Source of the DNA: an uncultured Corynebacterium sp.
Lineage (GTDB): Bacteria > Actinomycetota > Actinomycetes > Mycobacteriales > Mycobacteriaceae
NCBI RefSeq assembly: GCF_937999985.1
Contig: NZ_CALLDG010000205.1
Span: 1-39,539 of the forward strand
Reading direction: 5' to 3'
Length of the DNA: 39,539 nt
Shown: positions 1 through 7,855 of the stretch, piece by piece
Numbering within the stretch: the first letter of the stretch is position 1
Layout: each line of letters opens with the position of its first letter
Translations under genes and position numbers: made by a program
Notes under the pieces: model-generated
Database searches by the model: none
What the model saw: the letters and a program-made list of their open reading frames with translations, nothing else
What the model was told of the DNA's origin: nothing

Positions 1-55
1 GCCGATCCTGCACGCCCGTCGTTTGGAGTTCAAGGCTAAAAACGGCATCGCCTAA
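1..55 (+). CDS. C-terminal end of an unidentified protein
   Basis: The frame starting at base 2 is open and gives PILHARRLEFKAKNGIA before a TAA at 53-55. The gene begins before the window. Strong hairpins and a terminator follow directly, as expected for a gene end. The 17 residues are too few to assign a family. A different frame also closes early (TAA at 37-39), so the choice rests on the position of the following hairpins and on the codon use. Confidence 0.5.
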   Translation, partial: PILHARRLEFKAKNGIA

Positions 56-90
56 AGCCTCGCGCGAGGCTAACGCTGCCTGAAGCGTTA
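56..90. repeat. Two adjacent palindromes after the upstream gene
   Basis: A perfect 16-bp palindrome (AGCCTCGCGCGAGGCT, 56-71) touches the stop codon of the upstream gene. It is followed by a 7-bp stem (TAACGCT at 71-77, AGCGTTA at 84-90) with a 6-nt loop. Neither has a U-run. With the terminator at 98-134 they form a three-hairpin end region. Confidence 0.6.
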
Positions 91-97
91 AGGATCT

Positions 98-134
98 AAC
101 CGCCGGTGTGAGCCCGCCTCACTCGGCGGTTTTC
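98..134 (+). terminator. Rho-independent terminator
   Basis: AACCGCCG (98-105) pairs with CGGCGGTT (124-131). An inner GTGAG/CTCAC stem (108-112, 118-122) extends the hairpin, and TTTTCCT follows. It ends the gene that enters the window from the left. Confidence 0.8.
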
Positions 135-269
135 CTATGCCCAATTCCGTGCAGCTTCCTTGCAACTTCCTTACACGGACAGTTGTCCGACCCCTGGTTA
201 GACTGGTGGACACACGAACACGCACGTACGAACGCACATGTACCAAGGCGTCCCGGAAGGAGCCCGACT

Positions 270-1028
270 TTGTCCGTCACCACCTTTGGCACCCCGCCCG
301 CCCGATCTCTTTTTGATTTTGACGCCGTACTTTTCGACCTCGACGGTGTGATCACCCCGACCGCAGAGCTCCACCGTCAGGCGTGGGCACGGATGTTCAG
401 TGCGTTCCTGGAGGCCAAGGGAGCCAAGCCCTACACCGAGCAGGATTACTTTGACTACCTGGATGGCCGCCGCCGCGACGAGGGCGTGGCCGCCCTGCTG
501 GCCAGCCGTGACATTGAGGTTCCGGAGGGCAACCCGGACGATAACGCGGATCAGGACACGATCCACGGACTGGGAGCTCGCAAGAACGCGGACTTCCTGA
601 AGCTGGTGGAGGAAGGCATGCAGGCCTACGAGGGCTCCGTGCGGCTGCTGGATGCCATCCAGGATCGCGTCGCAGCGGGGGAGAAGGCTCCGCAAATCGC
701 TATCGTCTCCTCCTCGAAGAACGCCCGCCCGGTGCTTAAGGCGGCGGGGCTGCTCGATCGGTTTGAGGTTGTTGTGGATGGCGTGGTGGCGTCCGAAAAG
801 AACCTGCCGGGTAAGCCCGCACCAGATACGTACCTGTATGGCGCACAGCAGCTCGGCGCCAGTGCAGAGAACGCGGTGGTGGTGGAGGACGCCACCAGTG
901 GTGTGGCCAGTGGAAAGGCCGGCAAGTTCGGGCTGGTGATCGGCGTGGATCGCGGGGCGGGCGCGGAGGCGCTGCACGAACGCGGCGCGGACATCGTGGT
1001 CGACGATCTGGCGGACCTGCTGGGCTAG
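270..1028 (+). CDS. HAD-family phosphatase/phosphomutase, beta-phosphoglucomutase-like
   Basis: 252 residues. The frame is open further upstream to 108, but that part runs through the terminator. The TTG at 270 has a good ribosome site, GGAAGGAG at 255-262, 7 nt away, so it is the likely start. Motif I FDLDGVIT carries the nucleophile Asp23 and the acid/base Asp25. Motif II is IVSSSKNA, motif III is the Lys in GKPAPDTY, and motif IV is VVEDATSG. The spacing with a helical cap after motif I fits the beta-phosphoglucomutase/sugar-phosphatase subfamily. The next gene is a GH65 phosphorylase. In known GH65 loci such a mutase turns beta-glucose 1-phosphate into glucose 6-phosphate, and Mycobacterium tuberculosis has a similar pair (Rv3400/Rv3401). 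The exact substrate is not visible in the sequence, and a sugar-phosphate phosphatase is possible. Confidence 0.85.
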   Translation: MSVTTFGTPPARSLFDFDAVLFDLDGVITPTAELHRQAWARMFSAFLEAKGAKPYTEQDYFDYLDGRRRDEGVAALLASRDIEVPEGNPDDNADQDTIHGLGARKNADFLKLVEEGMQAYEGSVRLLDAIQDRVAAGEKAPQIAIVSSSKNARPVLKAAGLLDRFEVVVDGVVASEKNLPGKPAPDTYLYGAQQLGASAENAVVVEDATSGVASGKAGKFGLVIGVDRGAGAEALHERGADIVVDDLADLLG

Positions 1029-1107
1029 AGTACGTGGCCGGGGGCTAACACGCAGAACCTTTACACGCTGAGCCTTTAGACGAACAACCGGCACAGAACT
1101 GCAAAGA

Positions 1108-1187
1108 CTTACGCAGGTTTACATAGGCTTACGCAGGCTTATAAAGAAGTAGACGGAACTAGACAGAACTAGACGGAGAAACCGGAA
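1108..1187 (+). repeat. Degenerate 10-bp tandem repeats in the GH65 gene leader
   Basis: Eight consecutive 10-bp units precede the GH65 start: CTTACGCAGG, TTTACATAGG, CTTACGCAGG, CTTATAAAGA, AGTAGACGGA, ACTAGACAGA, ACTAGACGGA and GAAACCGGAA. Weaker units may reach back to about 1088. The array fills most of the 164-bp space between the HAD and GH65 genes. No function can be assigned. Confidence 0.6.
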
Positions 1188-1192
1188 ACACT

Positions 1193-3880
1193 ATGGGAAT
1201 CAACGCGCAACGACAGACCAAGCGCAGCCCGGAAGACCAGCGGCTGAAGGACTTCCTAGCAACTCGCCGAGAGGGAGCGGAGCCGGGTTATAAGCGACCG
1301 GTCGACGGTGGCGATCTGCGTGCGGAGGGCTTCCGCGCCGACCGGAAACACAGCGCCGTCGATCCGCTGGAGTCTGTGGACCGTAATAACAACCCGGTTG
1401 ACGAATGGGCGCTGATCGAGACCCGTCCGAACTCCATGGACCTTGGTGTTTCCGAAACCCTCTTCGCGCTGTCCAACGGCTACCTGGGGCTGCGCGGCAA
1501 CCCGGAAGAGGGGCGCGATTCCAAGACTCACGGAACATTTATCAATGGCGTGCATGAGACCTGGGACATCGAGCACGCGGAGGACGCCTACGGCCTGGCG
1601 CGTACGGGGCAGAGCATCGTCTCGGTGCCGGATGCGAAGGCCATGCGACTGTACATCGACGACGAGCCGCTGCGCCTGGGCAATGCAGAGGTCATGGAAT
1701 ACAACCGCAGCCTGGACTTCCGCGAGGGCGTGCTGCGCCGCAGCCTGGTCTGGCGCACTCCGGGCGGCAAGCACGTGCGCGTGACCTCCGAGCGCATGGT
1801 GAGCTTTCAGGAACGCCACCTGGCACTGCAATCCCTGGAGGTCGAGCTGCTGGATGCGCCGGCCGCCGTTGTGGTCTCTTCCCAGTTGCTGAACCGCGAG
1901 GATGGCCAGGGCGAGTTCCCGGATAATAACGCTCGCGTGGCCGGCGAGGAGGGCTTCGACCCGCGCAAGGGCGAGCAGTTCCAGGATCGCGTGTTCATCC
2001 CGAAGTACCAGTCCAGCGCGGAGCCGGAGCGCGCCACGTTGGGCTATCAGATCAACCACTCGGGCATGACCGTGACGGTTTCTATGGACCACATCCTCGA
2101 CATCGACAACCCCTCGGATGAGACGGACACGGGCGTGGACACCGGAGTGGAGGTCTCCACGGAGGTGGAAGAGGACGTTGCTCGCGTGACGTACCACCTG
2201 AACGGTAAGAAGGGGATGAAGATGCGCCTGGAGAAGTTCACGGCGTATCACTCTTCCCGCCACGTGGCCCCGCAGGAGCTCGCGTTCCGCTGCGCGCGCA
2301 CCATCAACCGTGCGAAGTCGGTGGGCTTTCAGAACCTGATGGATAACCAGGCCGAGTGGCTGGCTCGCTTCTGGGAGCGCTCCGACGTGCGCATCGCCGG
2401 CCAGCCCGCGCTGCAGCAGGCGGTGCGCTGGAATATCTTCCAGCTGATCCAGGCCTCCGCCCGCGCGGAGACCAACGGTGTGCCGGCAAAGGGCATGACC
2501 GGCTCCGGCTACGGCGGCCACTATTTCTGGGATACGGAGATCTACGTGATGCCGTTCCTGTGCTACACCAACCCCAACCTGGCGCGCAACGCCCTGCGCT
2601 TCCGCTATGACATGCTGCCCGCGGCCAAGCAGCGCGCGCTGGAGTTGTCGCACGACGGCGCCCTGTTCCCGTGGCGCACCATCAACGGTCAGGAATCCTC
2701 GGCCTACTACGCGGCGGGAACCGCGCAGTACCACATCGATGCCGACATCGCGTTTGCGCTGATGAAGTATGTCTACGCAACCGGCGATACGGAGTTTCTG
2801 CTGCAGCAGGGCATCAGCCTTCTAGTGGAGACTGCACGGTTCTGGATGTCCATCGGCTTCTTCAACAGCAAGCAGGATAAGTTCGAGATCCACTCCGTGA
2901 CTGGCCCGGACGAGTACACGACCGTGGTGAACAACAACCTGTACACAAACGTGATGGCCCAGTACAACCTGGAGGTCGCGGCGGCAGTCGTACGCCAGAC
3001 GGAAAAGGAGCGCCCGGAGGAATACCGCAACCTGCAGAACCTGAAGCACATTACGCAGGCCGAGGTGGACCTCTGGCGCAAGGCTGCCGAGTGCATGTAC
3101 ATCCCGTACAACGACGAGCTGAAGGTAAACCCCCAGGACGACCAGTTCCTGCATCGCCGCATCTGGGACCTGGACGATCCGGAGGTCGGCCCGAAGCGCC
3201 CGCTGCTGCTGCACTACCACCCGCTGACGATCTACCGCTATCAGATTTTGAAGCAGGCTGACGTGGTGCTGGCACTGTTCCTGCAGGGGCAGCGCTTCTC
3301 CACCGAGGTCAAGCGCGCGGACTACGACTACTACGACATCCTGACCACGGGAGATTCCACCCTGTCGGCCGTCGTGCAGTCCATCATCGCCGCGGAGCTG
3401 GGCTACAAGGACAAGGCCGAGGAGTTCTTCTACCGCGGTCTGTTCGTGGACATGGGCGACCTGCACCACAACGCCTCCGACGGCGTGCACATCGCCTCGT
3501 GCGGTGGTGCGTGGACGGCGCTGACCAATGGCTTCGGCGGGTTCCGCGATTTCTATGGGCAGTTCACTATCGACCCACGCCTGCCGGACGACTGGGAGTC
3601 CCTGACCTACCACATCACCCTGTACGGCGAGCGCCTGCGCGTGGAGGTTCGCCCCGGCGAGGTCGAGCTGGTGCTAGAGGAGGGCGACCGCAAGGTCGGT
3701 CCGATCTGGGTTATGGGCGAGGAGGTCGTCGTCGGCCATGAGCCCGTCGTTGTGAAGGGTGCGACGCTGCTCAGTGAACACCGCGCCGACGGAGCAGATG
3801 AGGCCAACGGTGCCGGTGCTGCAGGTGCTGCTGACGGCAGTTCTTCGCCTGTCTCTCCGGACCACCGGGTAAACCTATAA
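1193..3880 (+). CDS. Glycoside hydrolase family 65 phosphorylase (maltose/trehalose/kojibiose type)
   Basis: 895 residues, longer than the roughly 750-790 usual for the family. The order is an N-terminal extension of about 65 residues, the beta-sandwich domain (about 70-340), the (alpha/alpha)6 barrel (about 400-770), and a short C-terminal beta domain. An Ala/Gly/Asp-rich tail of about 35 residues follows. The family acid catalyst is Glu574 in VTGPDEYTTVVNNN. FWDTEIYVMPF and DGVHIASCGG are substrate- and phosphate-site regions of the family. There is no signal peptide, so it should act in the cytosol. Family members split an alpha-glucosyl disaccharide with phosphate to beta-glucose 1-phosphate and glucose. 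The upstream HAD gene would handle the sugar phosphate. The ATG at 1193 has only a weak GGAAA nearby. Sequence alone does not tell which disaccharide is used. Confidence 0.9.
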   Translation: MGINAQRQTKRSPEDQRLKDFLATRREGAEPGYKRPVDGGDLRAEGFRADRKHSAVDPLESVDRNNNPVDEWALIETRPNSMDLGVSETLFALSNGYLGLRGNPEEGRDSKTHGTFINGVHETWDIEHAEDAYGLARTGQSIVSVPDAKAMRLYIDDEPLRLGNAEVMEYNRSLDFREGVLRRSLVWRTPGGKHVRVTSERMVSFQERHLALQSLEVELLDAPAAVVVSSQLLNREDGQGEFPDNNARVAGEEGFDPRKGEQFQDRVFIPKYQSSAEPERATLGYQINHSGMTVTVSMDHILDIDNPSDETDTGVDTGVEVSTEVEEDVARVTYHLNGKKGMKMRLEKFTAYHSSRHVAPQELAFRCARTINRAKSVGFQNLMDNQAEWLARFWERSDVRIAGQPALQQAVRWNIFQLIQASARAETNGVPAKGMTGSGYGGHYFWDTEIYVMPFLCYTNPNLARNALRFRYDMLPAAKQRALELSHDGALFPWRTINGQESSAYYAAGTAQYHIDADIAFALMKYVYATGDTEFLLQQGISLLVETARFWMSIGFFNSKQDKFEIHSVTGPDEYTTVVNNNLYTNVMAQYNLEVAAAVVRQTEKERPEEYRNLQNLKHITQAEVDLWRKAAECMYIPYNDELKVNPQDDQFLHRRIWDLDDPEVGPKRPLLLHYHPLTIYRYQILKQADVVLALFLQGQRFSTEVKRADYDYYDILTTGDSTLSAVVQSIIAAELGYKDKAEEFFYRGLFVDMGDLHHNASDGVHIASCGGAWTALTNGFGGFRDFYGQFTIDPRLPDDWESLTYHITLYGERLRVEVRPGEVELVLEEGDRKVGPIWVMGEEVVVGHEPVVVKGATLLSEHRADGADEANGAGAAGAADGSSSPVSPDHRVNL

Positions 3881-3978
3881 AAATATATATTTTCTGACGC
3901 CCACCGCCAGTGCGCGCCGCCACCCCCACATTCCCTGTGAGGTAGGTGCTGGGTGTGCGGCGGTTGGGGCGTGGCGTC
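3880..3978. terminator. Large imperfect hairpin after the GH65 gene, probable terminator
   Basis: The stop codon runs into a 14-bp AT palindrome (AAAATATATATTTT, 3880-3893). A long imperfect stem follows: GACGCC near 3895 pairs with GGCGTC near 3977, and inside it GCCGCCACCCCCA pairs partly with TGGGTGTGCGGCGG. There is no U-run after it. It may end GH65 transcription or shape the start of the sdh control region. Confidence 0.45.
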
Positions 3979-4059
3979 AATACGAAAGAAACAGGGCGAC
4001 CCCCGAAAACCGTGTGACCAGTGTGACGCCGCGCGGTAACAGCCTCTTAGGGGGAATCT

Positions 4060-4079
4060 AACAGTACGGTCGTACCGTT
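4060..4079. promoter_or_regulatory. Inverted repeat upstream of sdhC, possible operator
   Basis: AACAGTAC (4060-4067) and GTACCGTT (4072-4079) form 8-bp arms with one mismatch around GGTC. It lies upstream of the candidate sdhC promoter. The bound factor is unknown. Confidence 0.4.
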
Positions 4080-4113
4080 ATGGGTATTTTTGCAAGGTTT
4101 GTATTGCGGAAAT

Positions 4114-4121
4114 GCTATACC
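4114..4121 (+). promoter_or_regulatory. Candidate extended -10 element of the sdhC promoter
   Basis: TGCTATACC fits an extended -10 (TGN then TATACC at 4116-4121). No -35 with ideal spacing is seen; TTGCAA at 4090-4095 is 20 nt away. The transcript would start near 4128 and carry a leader of about 85 nt. Confidence 0.4.
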
Positions 4122-4133
4122 CCATAACGGGGT
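4119..4133. promoter_or_regulatory. RamA-like double site (ACCCC / GGGGT)
   Basis: ACCCC at 4119-4123 and GGGGT at 4129-4133 form an inverted pair. Corynebacterial RamA is known to bind paired AC4-type and G4T-type stretches, and RamA activates sdhCAB in C. glutamicum. The match here is by motif only. The overlap with the candidate -10 would need explaining, since an activator is usually upstream. Confidence 0.4.
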
Positions 4134-4188
4134 GTAAGAGTGGGAATATGCAGGTACACGAGTAGTCCGAGGGGGGCTAAAGCACATA

Positions 4189-4205
4189 CAGTGTCTATGA
4201 CACTG
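4189..4205 (+). promoter_or_regulatory. Perfect palindrome touching the sdhC ribosome site
   Basis: CAGTGTCTATGACACTG has 7-bp perfect arms around TAT. Its last base is the first G of the GGAGG ribosome site (4205-4209) of sdhC. In RNA it would form a small hairpin next to, and partly including, that site. Confidence 0.5.
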
Positions 4206-4213
4206 GAGGTGCC

Positions 4214-4999
4214 ATGACTGTTAAATATGACGACCGTGAGGCAATCGCTCACGGAAAACTGAGAACTTCGAGCCTGCGCGAGAAGCCAGGCTTCCCTTCG
4301 TGGGCGATGAAGCTGACGATGGCCATCACGGGCATCATCTTTGCGCTATTCGTCCTGGTTCACATGGTTGGAAACCTGAAGGTTTACATGGGGGCCGAAT
4401 CCTTCAACACCTACGCCGACTTCCTGCGTGAATTCGGCTACCCGCTGCTGCCGCACGAGTCCTTCCTGTGGGTTGCTCGTATCGTGCTGCTGGTATGCCT
4501 GATCCTGCACGTATGGTGCGCATTTGCACTGACCAGCCGTGCCCACCAGTCCCGCGGTCGTTACCGCCGCAAGGGAATGGTCAGCAGCTGGAACACCTTT
4601 ACCGCCCGCAGCATGATCGTCACCGGCATCGTGCTGCTGCTGTTCATCATCTTCCACATCCTGGATCTGACGATGGGTGTAAAGCCGGTCGCTTCCGAGG
4701 ACTTCCAGGGGCCGACTGACGGCGCACACGCTGCCTACCAGAACCTGATTGCGTCCTTCGACCGCCCGGCTGTAGCTATCTTCTACATCCTGGCGATGCT
4801 GATCCTTTTCATGCACCTGTCCCACGGCATCTGGACTGCCACCTCGGACCTGGGCATCACCGGCCACCGCACCCGCAAGGTCATGCTGTGGATCGCTTAC
4901 CTGCTGCCCGCGATCGTAATGATCGGCAACATCTCCATCCCGCTGGCTGTGATGTTTGGGTTGGTTGATCAGGTCCCGTTCGTCCCGGCTGGGCAATAA
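4214..4999 (+). CDS. sdhC: Succinate dehydrogenase cytochrome b subunit
   Basis: 261 residues of the long, five-helix Bacillus/actinobacterial type, which combines the roles of SdhC and SdhD and binds two haems. Membrane segments are near residues 31-53, 88-108, 132-152, 188-208 and 222-245. Histidines within or near them (such as LFVLVHMVGNL, LILHVWCAF, IIFHILDL, LFMHLSHGIW) are the expected haem ligands. The protein anchors SdhA and SdhB to the membrane and passes electrons to menaquinone. GGAGG sits 4 nt before the ATG. It is the first gene of a four-gene operon; sdhA starts 33 bp on. Confidence 0.95.
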   Translation: MTVKYDDREAIAHGKLRTSSLREKPGFPSWAMKLTMAITGIIFALFVLVHMVGNLKVYMGAESFNTYADFLREFGYPLLPHESFLWVARIVLLVCLILHVWCAFALTSRAHQSRGRYRRKGMVSSWNTFTARSMIVTGIVLLLFIIFHILDLTMGVKPVASEDFQGPTDGAHAAYQNLIASFDRPAVAIFYILAMLILFMHLSHGIWTATSDLGITGHRTRKVMLWIAYLLPAIVMIGNISIPLAVMFGLVDQVPFVPAGQ

Positions 5000-5032
5000 C
5001 GGCGAGTCTGGTTACAAGGAGAAGAGAGTTAA

Positions 5033-7066
5033 ATGAGCGAAGTAACTAACCACCCGCACAATCAGACCGCGGACTTCGACTACGACAAGGCCGTCGCCGC
5101 TTTCACTGCGCCGGAATCCGTCGTCGAGGGCGTGACCGTCGGCAAGGTTCTGAAGGACAACGCACCCCACGTAGTCGGCCAGGACAAGCAGTGGCAGTAT
5201 GCGAAGGAGCACTTCGGAATGGTGTCTCCGCTGAACCGCAACAAGTTCCGCATCCTCATCGTCGGCACCGGCCTGGCCGGTGGCGCTGCAGCCGCCGCAC
5301 TCGGCGAGCTGGGATACGACGTCAAGGTGTTCACCTACCACGACTCCCCGCGCCGCGCGCACTCCATTGCTGCGCAGGGTGGTGTGAACTCCTCCCGCGG
5401 TAAGAAGCTGGATAACGACTCCACCTACCTGCACGCTAAGGACACGGTCAAGGGCGGCGACTACCGTTGCCGCGAGAACGACTGCTGGCGCCTGGCTATG
5501 GAGTCCCCGAAGGTTATCGACCACATGAACGCTGTCGGCGCGCCGTTCTCCCGCGAGTACGGCGGCACCCTGGCAACCCGTTCCTTCGGTGGCGTTCAGG
5601 TCTCCCGCACCTACTACACCCGTGGCCAAACGGGTCAGCAGCTGCAGCTGGCCACCACCTCTGCGCTGTACCGCCAGATCGGTGCCGGCCACGTGGAGAT
5701 CTTCACCCACAACGACCTGGTTGACCTGATCGTTAACAATGGCCGCTGTGAGGGCGTGATCATGCGCAACCTGCTAACCGGCGAGCTGAAGGCTCACACC
5801 GGCCACGCAACCGTGCTGGCCACCGGCGGTTACGGCAACGTGTACCACATGTCCACGCTGGCCAAGAACTCCAACGCCTCGGCCATCATGCGCGCCTACG
5901 AGCTGGGTGCATACATGGCGTCCCCGTCCTTTGTGCAGTTCCACCCGACGGGCCTGCCGGTGAACTCCACCTGGCAGTCCAAGACGATCCTGATGTCCGA
6001 GTCGCTGCGTAACGACGGCCGCATCTGGACTCCGAAGAAGAAGGGCGACGACCGCAAGCCGAACGACATCCCGGAGGACGAGCGCGACTACTTCCTGGAG
6101 CGCCGCTACCCGGCCTTCGGCAACCTGGTTCCGCGTGACATCGCTTCCCGCGCCAACGCTCAGCAGATTAACGCTGGCTACGGTGTGGGCCCGATGAAGA
6201 ACTCCGTGTACCTGGATCTGGGTGACGCTATCCAGCGCCTGGGCAAGGACACGATCCGCGAGCGCTACTCCAACCTGATCCAGATGTACGAAGAGGCCAT
6301 CGGCGAGTCCGCTTACGAGACCCCGATGCGCATTGCCCCGACCTGCCACTACACCATGGGTGGCCTGTGGACTGACTTCAACGAGATGACGTCCATCGAC
6401 GGTCTGTTCTGCTCTGGCGAGTCCTCCTGGATGTACCACGGCGCGAACCGCCTGGGTGCTAACTCCCTGCTGTCCTCCTCTGTGGAGGGCTGGTTCACCC
6501 TGCCGTTCACCATCCCGAACTACCTGGCACCGCACCTGGGCGAGGAGATTCCGGCCGCCGATTCCCCGGCAGCTCAGGAAGCCCTGCAGCGTGCTAAGGA
6601 CCGCATCGAACGTCTGACCACCATCAAGGGCGACAACCCGCACGGTCCGGAGTACTACCACCGCCAGCTGGGCGAGATCCTGTACTTCTCCTGTGGTGTG
6701 TCCCGCAACGTGAAGGACATGAAGGACGGCATCGAGAAGATCCGCGCCCTGCGCAAGGACTTCTGGGCGAACGTCCACATCCCGGGCGGTACCGAGGAAA
6801 TGAACCAGACCCTGGAGTACGCAACCCGCGTTGCCGACTACCTGGATCTGGGTGAGCTGATGTGCGTGGACGCACTGGACCGCGACGAGTCCTGTGGTGC
6901 CCACTACCGCGATGACCACCTGTCCGAAGACGGCGAGGCAGAGCGTGACGATGACAACTGGTGCTTCGTCTCCGCCTGGGAGCCGAATGGCGAGAACAAG
7001 TTCATCCGCCACTCCGAGCCCCTGTACTTCGACCGTATCCCGCTGATGACAAGGAATTACAAGTAA
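5033..7066 (+). CDS. sdhA: Succinate dehydrogenase flavoprotein subunit
   Basis: 677 residues. It oxidises succinate to fumarate in the TCA cycle, on the cytosolic face of the membrane complex. The FAD-binding glycine motif is IVGTGLAGG (about 76-84). His110 in RRAHSIAAQGG is the expected site of covalent FAD attachment, and FHPTG (His304) is part of the active site. The long form with the SdhC-type anchor is the class known from C. glutamicum and B. subtilis. AAGGAGA lies about 10 nt before the ATG. The stop codon overlaps the sdhB start (TAATG), which suggests coupled translation. Confidence 0.97.
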   Translation: MSEVTNHPHNQTADFDYDKAVAAFTAPESVVEGVTVGKVLKDNAPHVVGQDKQWQYAKEHFGMVSPLNRNKFRILIVGTGLAGGAAAAALGELGYDVKVFTYHDSPRRAHSIAAQGGVNSSRGKKLDNDSTYLHAKDTVKGGDYRCRENDCWRLAMESPKVIDHMNAVGAPFSREYGGTLATRSFGGVQVSRTYYTRGQTGQQLQLATTSALYRQIGAGHVEIFTHNDLVDLIVNNGRCEGVIMRNLLTGELKAHTGHATVLATGGYGNVYHMSTLAKNSNASAIMRAYELGAYMASPSFVQFHPTGLPVNSTWQSKTILMSESLRNDGRIWTPKKKGDDRKPNDIPEDERDYFLERRYPAFGNLVPRDIASRANAQQINAGYGVGPMKNSVYLDLGDAIQRLGKDTIRERYSNLIQMYEEAIGESAYETPMRIAPTCHYTMGGLWTDFNEMTSIDGLFCSGESSWMYHGANRLGANSLLSSSVEGWFTLPFTIPNYLAPHLGEEIPAADSPAAQEALQRAKDRIERLTTIKGDNPHGPEYYHRQLGEILYFSCGVSRNVKDMKDGIEKIRALRKDFWANVHIPGGTEEMNQTLEYATRVADYLDLGELMCVDALDRDESCGAHYRDDHLSEDGEAERDDDNWCFVSAWEPNGENKFIRHSEPLYFDRIPLMTRNYK

Positions 7067-7815
7067 TGAAACTGCATCTTGAAATCTGGCGTCAGGCGGG
7101 CCCGAATGCCGAAGGCCACTTCGAGTCTGTTGACGTTGACGACGCTGCAGAGCAGATGTCCATCCTGGAGCTGCTCGACCACGTAAACAACAAGTACGTT
7201 GAGGACGGCAAGGAGCCCTTTGCCTTCGCCTCGGACTGCCGTGAGGGTATCTGTGGTACCTGTGGCCTGATGGTCAACGACCGCCCCCACGGCCCGGACC
7301 AGAACAAGCCGGCCTGCCAGCAGCGCCTGGTTTCCTTCAACGATGGCGACACCATCAAGCTGGAGCCGCTGCGTTCCGCTGCGTACCCGGTTATCAAGGA
7401 CATGGTCGTCGACCGTTCCGCACTGGATCGCGTGATGGAGAAGGGTGGCTTCGTGTCCGTAATGGCCGGCACCGCCCCGGATGCCGACTCCCTGCTGGTG
7501 AACCACTCCGACGCCGAGAAGGCACTGGACCACGCAGCCTGCATCGGCTGTGGCGCCTGTGTTGCAGCTTGCCCGAACGGTGCAGCTCACCTGTTCACCG
7601 GCGCGAAGCTGGTGCACCTGACGCTGTCCCCGATGGGGCGTGAGGAGCGCGGCAAGCGCGCCCGCAAGATGGTTGATGAGATCGAGGGTACTTTCGGTCC
7701 TTGCTCGCTGTACGGCGAGTGTGCTGACGTTTGCCCGGCGGGTATCCCGCTGACGGCTGTGTCAGCTATCACAAAGGAACGCACCCGTGCCGCTTTCCGC
7801 GGCAAGGATGACTAA
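7066..7815 (+). CDS. sdhB: Succinate dehydrogenase iron-sulfur subunit
   Basis: 249 residues from the ATG at 7066, which overlaps the sdhA stop. The frame is open upstream, but MKLHLEIWRQ is the normal family start. The N-terminal [2Fe-2S] cluster ligands are Cys58, Cys63, Cys66 and Cys84. The C-terminal domain has CIGCGACVAACP (Cys159, 162, 165, 169) and CSLYGECADVCP (Cys213, 219, 223) for the [4Fe-4S] and [3Fe-4S] centres. It carries electrons from the SdhA flavin to the cytochrome b subunit. Confidence 0.97.
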   Translation: MKLHLEIWRQAGPNAEGHFESVDVDDAAEQMSILELLDHVNNKYVEDGKEPFAFASDCREGICGTCGLMVNDRPHGPDQNKPACQQRLVSFNDGDTIKLEPLRSAAYPVIKDMVVDRSALDRVMEKGGFVSVMAGTAPDADSLLVNHSDAEKALDHAACIGCGACVAACPNGAAHLFTGAKLVHLTLSPMGREERGKRARKMVDEIEGTFGPCSLYGECADVCPAGIPLTAVSAITKERTRAAFRGKDD

Positions 7816-7855
7816 GATCAACTCCAAGACAAGTATCAGAAAGTAGGAGAGAACC

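Noticed and set aside
108..269. Upstream extension of the HAD reading frame to an ATG-like start at 108
   Set aside because: It starts inside the terminator hairpin and reads like random sequence; the TTG at 270 has a good ribosome site and starts just before motif I.
1256..2734. Long reverse-strand frame of 492 codons inside the GH65 gene
   Set aside because: It mirrors the codon bias of the real gene on a GC-rich strand, shows no family motifs and has no ribosome site.
4014..4029. TGTGACCAGTGTGACG as a GlxR site for sdhC
   Set aside because: Only the first half-site fits; the second half reads TGACG instead of TCACA.
5774..7012. Long reverse-strand frame inside sdhA
   Set aside because: It is the antisense shadow of a clear sdhA; its product is Val/Gly/His-rich without recognisable domains.
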